NCBI RefSeq assembly: GCF_035650855.1
Contig: NZ_DASRGV010000071.1
Coordinates: forward strand, 1 to 36,645
Reading direction: 5' to 3'
Source of the DNA: Actinocrinis sp035650855
GTDB taxonomy: Bacteria; Actinomycetota; Actinomycetes; Streptomycetales; Catenulisporaceae
Length of the DNA stretch: 36,645 nt
Shown: positions 32,348-36,645 of the stretch, in pieces
How the letters are laid out: every line of letters begins with the position of its first letter
How positions within the stretch are numbered: position 1 is the stretch's first letter
The notes under the pieces: generated by a model
What the model was told of the DNA's origin: nothing
What the model saw: only the letters and a program-made list of their open reading frames with translations
The model's database searches: none
Program-made: the position numbers and the translations under genes

Positions 32348-34051
32348 ATGACCCAGGCCGCCCGCACCGCGGACTCGATGTGGACCCGGCTCGGCCGGGT
32401 GGTCGCCGAGTCGGCGCCCGTCGTCTGGTTCAACGACTCGGTGCTGCACCATCCGCACATCACCCGGGGACGCGGGATGGCGCAGGACGGCTGGTCACGC
32501 GTCCTGGACATCTGCTATCCACTGATCGTGCTGCTGCGCGGCACCCGGCGCGGCGCGGCGCAGCTCGGCGCGTGGTGGAAGGACGCGCCCAAGGACAAGC
32601 GCCGTCTGCAGACGGTGATCGCGCTGGTCTGCCTGATCGGGGTCGGGCTGCTCAAGTTCGGGCCGCTGCTGCTGATCCTGGCCTTCCTCGGCGCGGCGGC
32701 CTGGCTCGGCCGGGACACCTCGCGCAAGGGCGCGGACCCCGAGTCGCCCGAGCACGTCGGCCGGCTCCAGGCGATCTACAACGGCCTGGTGCCGTATCTG
32801 CAGAACGGCGACGACCCGGATCAGCACTTCAAGCCGGGCGGCGGCTACCGGGACGCGTTCACCGCCTGGGAGTTCGACGAGCAGGACCGGCTCATCCGGC
32901 TGCGCATGGACTACTCGGAGTACTTCCGCGACGGCGAGGCGGACAGCCGGGCGAAGGTCGAGCGGGCGCTGGAAGGCAAGATCGGCCACGCCAACGAGTA
33001 CCTGTACGCCTGGGACGAGGAGGGCAACCACCTCGACGTGCGGATCCTGCCGCCGCTGCCGGACGGCATCGCGGCGCAGCCGTGGCCGGTCGCTGACATC
33101 GAGTTCGTGCTCGGCGTGACCGATCCGGGTTCGGCGGGCCGGCTGATCCCGATGCTGGTGGCCGACCCCGAGGCCGGCGAGGACACGCTGACGCCGCAGG
33201 CCGCCGCGCGCGAGGAGGTGCCGCCCGGCTTCAAGGTCGCGCAGCTGGCGCCGGTGATCTGGCGGCTCGGCACGCCCAGCACCAACCCGCACCTGCTGCT
33301 GACCGGCGGACCGGGCACCGGCAAGTCCACCGCGGTGCGCTCGCTGCTCGGCCAGGCGCTGGCGCGCGGCCACCGGATCGCGGTGATCGACACCGACCAG
33401 ACCGCCGAGTACGGCGCGCTGGCCGGGCGGCCGAACGTGCTGCGCATCACCGAGGAGCCGGCCGACTCGCTCGACCTGCTGGACTGGTTCGGGCTCGAGA
33501 TCGAGCGGCGGGCCGAGCAGGCGCGCGGCGTGGCAACTACTCCTGACGCGGGATCAGACGCCGCGCCGGAGCTTGTATCGCGGCCGACGGACAGTGCAGC
33601 GCCGGACGCCGACGCGCAGCCTGACCGCGAAGCGACGGCCTCCGGGATCTCCGACATCGAGCGCGGCCAGGCCGCCGAGCCGCCGCTGTGGCTGTTCGTG
33701 GACGACCTGCCGGAGCTGTGCGCGGCCGCCGCGCGGCTCGGCCGCCCCGACCCGCAGGACACGCTCGCGGTGCTGGCCCGCAAGGCCAGGTTCGCCCGCA
33801 CCACCCTCGTGGTCACCGCCCGCGTCGACCAGGTCGCGGCGCTGCGCCCGGCCCTGCGCAACCAGCTCACCTCGCGCATCGCGCTGGGCAAGGTGGACCC
33901 GGTGACCTCCACGCTGCTGTTCGGCGGCACCCTGGAGCTCGGCGGGGCGCAGGTGATGCCGCAGGGCCGCGGCTACGCGCGGATCGGCTCCGGGCCGGTC
34001 ATCCGGCTACAGACGCCCTACGCGCCAGCGCTCGCGCTGTCAGCCGCGTGA
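32348..34051 (+). CDS. Membrane-anchored P-loop ATPase, FtsK/SpoIIIE-like
   Basis: 567 residues. The N-terminal ~50 residues are soluble, then one or two hydrophobic segments occur at about 52-64 and 88-120 (VIALVCLIGVGLLKFGPLLL). A middle domain (about 125-300) has many acidic and aromatic residues (YLQNGDDPDQHFKPGGGYRD). The ATPase core has Walker A GGPGTGKST at 320-328, DTDQTAEYGAL, and Walker B LWLFVDDL at 447-454, then arginine-rich VVTARVDQVAALRPALRNQL. Between the Walker motifs a disordered insert of about 50 residues (390-440) occurs. The organisation resembles FtsK/TraB-like DNA pumps, but the C-terminal gamma domain is absent. The 3' end overlaps the convergent diguanylate cyclase by 53 bp. 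Function not established. Confidence 0.75.
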   Translation: MTQAARTADSMWTRLGRVVAESAPVVWFNDSVLHHPHITRGRGMAQDGWSRVLDICYPLIVLLRGTRRGAAQLGAWWKDAPKDKRRLQTVIALVCLIGVGLLKFGPLLLILAFLGAAAWLGRDTSRKGADPESPEHVGRLQAIYNGLVPYLQNGDDPDQHFKPGGGYRDAFTAWEFDEQDRLIRLRMDYSEYFRDGEADSRAKVERALEGKIGHANEYLYAWDEEGNHLDVRILPPLPDGIAAQPWPVADIEFVLGVTDPGSAGRLIPMLVADPEAGEDTLTPQAAAREEVPPGFKVAQLAPVIWRLGTPSTNPHLLLTGGPGTGKSTAVRSLLGQALARGHRIAVIDTDQTAEYGALAGRPNVLRITEEPADSLDLLDWFGLEIERRAEQARGVATTPDAGSDAAPELVSRPTDSAAPDADAQPDREATASGISDIERGQAAEPPLWLFVDDLPELCAAAARLGRPDPQDTLAVLARKARFARTTLVVTARVDQVAALRPALRNQLTSRIALGKVDPVTSTLLFGGTLELGGAQVMPQGRGYARIGSGPVIRLQTPYAPALALSAA

Positions 34052-35342
34052 ACGAGGCCCTGGAGCGCTTGCGGGCGTACATCTCGCGGTCGGCAGAACC
34101 CAGAAGCTCCTGGGCCCGCTCCTCGGGCGCGAGCACGTTCTCCGGGCGGGCCGGCTCGTAGGCCAGGCCCAGCGAGGCGCGCACCAGCATCCGCTCCCCG
34201 GCAACCATGACCGGGTGGGAGAACGCCTGGTCGATCCGGTCGACCAGGGCCAGCGCCTCGTCGTAACCGATTCCGGCCGCGACCACGACGAACTCGTCTC
34301 CGCCGACGCGGGCCACCACGTCCTCGCCGCGTACCGCGGCGCGCAGCCGCTCGGCCACCAGCCGCAGCACCAGGTCGCCGGCGCCGTGCCCGTGGTTGTC
34401 GTTGACCTCCTTGAACCGGTCGAGGTCGCAGAAGATCACCGCGAGCGGGATCTGGTCGGCCAGCAGCGCCACCAGACGCTCGCCGAGCTCTATCGGGTTC
34501 GCCAGGCCGGTGAGCGCGTCATGCCTGGCTTGGTGCCGCAGGTGCTCCTCGCGCCGGTGCCGCTCGGCGATGTCCTTGCGCAGCCGCTCGTGCTCCTGCT
34601 CCAGCCGGGCCATGCGGGCCGCGGCCTCCTCGTGCCTGCGCGCGTTGAGGATCGCGAAGCCGGCCTGCTCGGCGAACATGTCCAGCACGTCGCAGACCCA
34701 GGGCGCCGGGATCCGGCCGTCCGACGGGTCGTCCACCGAGAGCATCCCGACCAGCTCGCCGGACCCGTCCCGCATCGGCACCAGCAGCGCGTACTCCGGC
34801 TGCCACAGCTCGGCCTGGTCGGGCCGCGAGTCGATGCCCGCCGCGAAGGTGTGGATGCCCTCGGGCGTGGTGTCGTCGGTCAGCTCGCGCACGAAGCGCA
34901 GGTTCCCCCAGGCCTCGGCGCCTTCCAGCAGCTCCTCGATGGCCTTGCGCGGGCAGGTGTTGCCCAGCAGCGCCTCACGCAGCTCCTCGGGGCCGGCGGT
35001 GGCGCAGCAGCGCAGGTCGCCGTCCTCCTGGACGACGTTGACCGCGACGTTCCGAAAGGGGGTGCAGCTGGCTACTCCGTCCGCGATCGCCTGCATCGTC
35101 GCGTCGAGCCCGACGGCGGCGTTGACGCCGCTAATCGCACGGTGGAGCGGGCGGAGGGCGGACAGCGGTATGTGTCCTTCCAGGCCCTTATCCACCACAG
35201 TCGAACCCCGATCGCTCGTGCTCGGGACCGGTGCGACCGGCCGGGCGCCGCGCCGGCCTGGTCCGCGGGAACCATTCGGGCGTTCTCCCACCGAATGCAC
35301 CGAGCCAGACACGGAATGTACAACAGGAACACCCGTCCGCAC
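33999..35342 (-). CDS. GAF-GGDEF diguanylate cyclase
   Basis: About 447 residues, no membrane helix. A GAF sensor domain lies at about 70-230 (SALRPLHRAISGVNAAVGLD, YALLVPMRDGSGELVGMLSV). A coiled coil follows (RMARLEQEHERLRKDIAERH), then a GGDEF domain with DALTGLANPIELGERL, FCDLDRFKEVNDNHGHGAGD and the intact active site GGDEF (347-351). RxxD (RGED, 338-341) is the inhibitory I-site for product feedback, so it should make cyclic di-GMP. No EAL domain. GTG 35342 was chosen since a promoter (TTTACC-16-TAATAT) lies just upstream and GGAAG precedes it; GTG 35198 is an alternative. Convergent with the ATPase gene, overlapping 53 bp. Confidence 0.82.
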   Translation of the reverse strand: MRTGVPVVHSVSGSVHSVGERPNGSRGPGRRGARPVAPVPSTSDRGSTVVDKGLEGHIPLSALRPLHRAISGVNAAVGLDATMQAIADGVASCTPFRNVAVNVVQEDGDLRCCATAGPEELREALLGNTCPRKAIEELLEGAEAWGNLRFVRELTDDTTPEGIHTFAAGIDSRPDQAELWQPEYALLVPMRDGSGELVGMLSVDDPSDGRIPAPWVCDVLDMFAEQAGFAILNARRHEEAAARMARLEQEHERLRKDIAERHRREEHLRHQARHDALTGLANPIELGERLVALLADQIPLAVIFCDLDRFKEVNDNHGHGAGDLVLRLVAERLRAAVRGEDVVARVGGDEFVVVAAGIGYDEALALVDRIDQAFSHPVMVAGERMLVRASLGLAYEPARPENVLAPEERAQELLGSADREMYARKRSRASFTRLTARALARRASVAG

Positions 35343-35362
35343 CAGGCAGTCTTCCGGCCCTG

Positions 35363-35390
35363 ATATTACCTGGTCGCGGTGGTGGGTAAA
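35363..35390 (-). promoter_or_regulatory. Promoter of the diguanylate cyclase gene
   Basis: On the minus strand TTTACC (35390-35385), 16-bp spacer, TAATAT (35368-35363). Transcription would start near 35356, 14 nt before the GTG at 35342, with GGAAG in between. Confidence 0.5.
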
Positions 35391-35487
35391 GAATCGGCAA
35401 GGTTCCGCGACGCTTCGGAAACAGTACGGCCGGGCGTGTCGCGAACGGCTCGCGGTGCGGTACCGTTCCAGAGTGGGTGTATCAGGC

Positions 35488-35805
35488 ATGGACCATCCGA
35501 TGATCAGCTCGGACCGGTTCGAGGCGGCGCGGCGACGCACCGCCTACGTTCCACCGATCAATGTGGGCGGCCGCGCGGTCAAGGACCGGCTCGACCGCCA
35601 CCTCGCCGTGCTCGTGCCCGAGGGCGCCGATCCGGCGCGCGGGGGCCGTGGCCTGCCGATCGCCGAGCCCGCGCGGCTCGGGGCCGGTGCGGCGCAGACC
35701 GTGCAGCTGCTGCGTGAGATCACGCCGCGTCCGGCCGCGCCCACCCGGCGCAAGCTCTCGCTGCGCGCTCCGCTGCGCTCCTTCAAGCGCTGGATAGGCT
35801 TCTAG
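35488..35805 (+). CDS. Hypothetical protein, basic, 105 residues
   Basis: I do not recognise a family. The frame keeps strong third-position G/C and is divergent from the diguanylate cyclase, so it is probably a real gene. It is rich in Arg and Pro: SDRFEAARRRTAYVPPINVG, VKDRLDRHLAVLVPEGADPA, TVQLLREITPRPAAP, then a basic, amphipathic end (KLSLRAPLRSFKRWIGF). The tail could lie on a membrane surface. Possible starts are ATG 35488, ATG 35500 or GTG 35473 (with TACCGT seven bases before it, leaderless type). No Shine-Dalgarno stands out. Function unknown. Confidence 0.5.
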   Translation: MDHPMISSDRFEAARRRTAYVPPINVGGRAVKDRLDRHLAVLVPEGADPARGGRGLPIAEPARLGAGAAQTVQLLREITPRPAAPTRRKLSLRAPLRSFKRWIGF

Positions 35806-35980
35806 CCCTTCCGCGTTATCCGCGCCGTTGATCGCTGCGGCGCGGCCTGCGGAGGGCGCGCGTCCTCACCCACGACCCGCGCCGTCCGTTATGTGCCGCG
35901 CATGACCGCAGAACTAACTCGGCGTAATCGTTTGCCTCGGCCGCCCGGCACCACGAAGGCCGTGAAAGAACCACAGACAT

Positions 35981-36014
35981 GAAGTGGGGCCTCCCTTCCG
36001 GGAGGCCCCACTTC
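35981..36014. terminator. Terminator of clpC
   Basis: GAAGTGGGGCCTCCC (35981-35995), loop TTCC, GGGAGGCCCCACTTC (36000-36014): a perfect 15-bp stem located 48 bp beyond the clpC stop on the minus strand. The outer GAAG/CTTC gives short A/T ends. It may also stop transcripts from the hypothetical gene at 35488. Confidence 0.88.
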
Positions 36015-36062
36015 AACGTTCGGACCCTGTGCAGTCCGTCAGGCAGGACCGGCGGCCGCGCG

Positions 36063-36645
36063 TTACGCGGCCGTCGAGTCGCCCGGCGCCTGAGCCTGAG
36101 CCTGAGCCGGCGCCTGCACCGGAGCCGGTGCGGGCGGGGCGTCGGCCACCGCGGCCTCGATGTCCGCCGGGCTGCTGATCTCCGGCAGGTTCGACTTCGG
36201 CGAGGCGGTGAAGGTGAACTTCGCCTGGTCGCCGGAGCCCTCGGTGTCCACGAGCACGATCGAGCCCGGACGCAACTCGCTGAACAGGATCTTCTCCGAC
36301 AGCGGGTCCTCGATCTCGCGCTGGATCGTGCGGCGCAGCGGCCGGGCGCCAAGCAGCGGGTCGTAGCCCTTGTCGGCCAGCAGCAGCTTGGCCGAGCGGG
36401 TGAGCTCGATGCCCATGTCCCGGTCCTTGAGCCGCTCGTCGACCTTGGCCATCATCAGGTCCACGATCTGGATGATGTTGTCCTGGGTCAGCTGCGGGAA
36501 GACGATCGTGTCGTCCACGCGGTTGAGGAACTCGGGCCGGAAGTGCTGCTTGAGCTCGTCGTTGACCTTGTTCTTCATCCGCTCGTAGCCGGTGGCCACG
36601 TCGCCCGCGGCCGCGAAGCCGAGGTTGAAGCCCTTGGAGATGTCC
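36063..36645 (-). CDS. clpC: ATP-dependent Clp protease ATP-binding subunit ClpC, C-terminal part
   Basis: Only the last ~194 codons are in the window; the 5' part runs off the right edge. The visible part has DISKGFNLGF, YERMKNKVNDELKQHFRPEF, LNRVDDTIVFPQLTQDNIIQ, VDLMMAKVDERLKDRDMGIE, and GYDPLLGARPLRRTIQREIE with the sensor-2 GARPLRR motif. This is the end of the second AAA+ domain of ClpC, the unfoldase that feeds ClpP. After the conserved core the tail is longer than usual for ClpC, rich in Ala, Pro and Gln (PAPAPVQAPAQAQAQAPG), and looks disordered. A strong terminator follows. Confidence 0.93.
   Translation of the reverse strand, partial: DISKGFNLGFAAAGDVATGYERMKNKVNDELKQHFRPEFLNRVDDTIVFPQLTQDNIIQIVDLMMAKVDERLKDRDMGIELTRSAKLLLADKGYDPLLGARPLRRTIQREIEDPLSEKILFSELRPGSIVLVDTEGSGDQAKFTFTASPKSNLPEISSPADIEAAVADAPPAPAPVQAPAQAQAQAPGDSTAA

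Overview
The window is very GC-rich DNA with strong third-position G/C bias, many GTG (and one TTG) starts, GC-rich stem terminators and several genes that look leaderless. Gene content (futalosine-pathway menaquinone genes, DUF2530, DUF3027 and DUF3263 proteins, glucosyl-3-phosphoglycerate synthase, a groEL with no groES beside it, a class II HelD, ClpC) points to the chromosome core of a filamentous actinomycete, Streptomyces- or Catenulispora-like. I see no insertion sequence, prophage, CRISPR array, tRNA or rRNA. Both edge genes are cut: an NCS2 permease on the left and clpC on the right.

Layout. 1-2 kb: NCS2 permease (partial), DUF2530 membrane protein, a 55-residue zinc-ribbon protein, DUF3027 protein. 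2-5.8 kb: MFS transporter, then mqnB-mqnD (menaquinone by the futalosine route), convergent with a cold-shock-domain protein. 6-8.9 kb: Suc_Fer-like ferredoxin, HAAS-like membrane protein, cutC. 8.9-12.6 kb: HelD-family RNA polymerase recycling ATPase and an amidohydrolase. 12.8-16.2 kb: large secreted GH15 glucodextranase/glucoamylase-like enzyme. 16.4-21.8 kb: a complete sugar PTS, with EIIC and a GntR/HutC regulator on the minus strand and EIIB, EIIA, HPr and EI on the plus strand; a DasR-type box lies in the divergent promoter. 21.8-24.7 kb: groEL with two CIRCE operators, cspA-like gene, and a MoaD/ThiS/CysO-like carrier. 24.8-26.2 kb: threonine-synthase-like PLP enzyme preceded by a clear SAM-I riboswitch. 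26.4-29.8 kb: GpgS, GT20 trehalose-6-phosphate synthase-like enzyme, thymidine kinase. 29.9-31.9 kb: DUF3263 protein and nagA, the latter with a second DasR-type box. 32-36.6 kb: 64-residue membrane protein plus P-loop ATPase pair, GAF-GGDEF diguanylate cyclase, small unknown protein, clpC.

How the parts fit. The PTS genes, the GntR regulator and nagA 10 kb away share a DasR-type operator and together would import and deacetylate N-acetylglucosamine. The most interesting unit is the SAM-riboswitch / threonine-synthase-like / MoaD-like set. SAM riboswitches normally control methionine and SAM genes, and the partner is a sulfur-carrier protein. This suggests that the enzyme uses O-phosphohomoserine with a protein thiocarboxylate to make homocysteine rather than threonine. 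That is inference from context, not shown by sequence alone.
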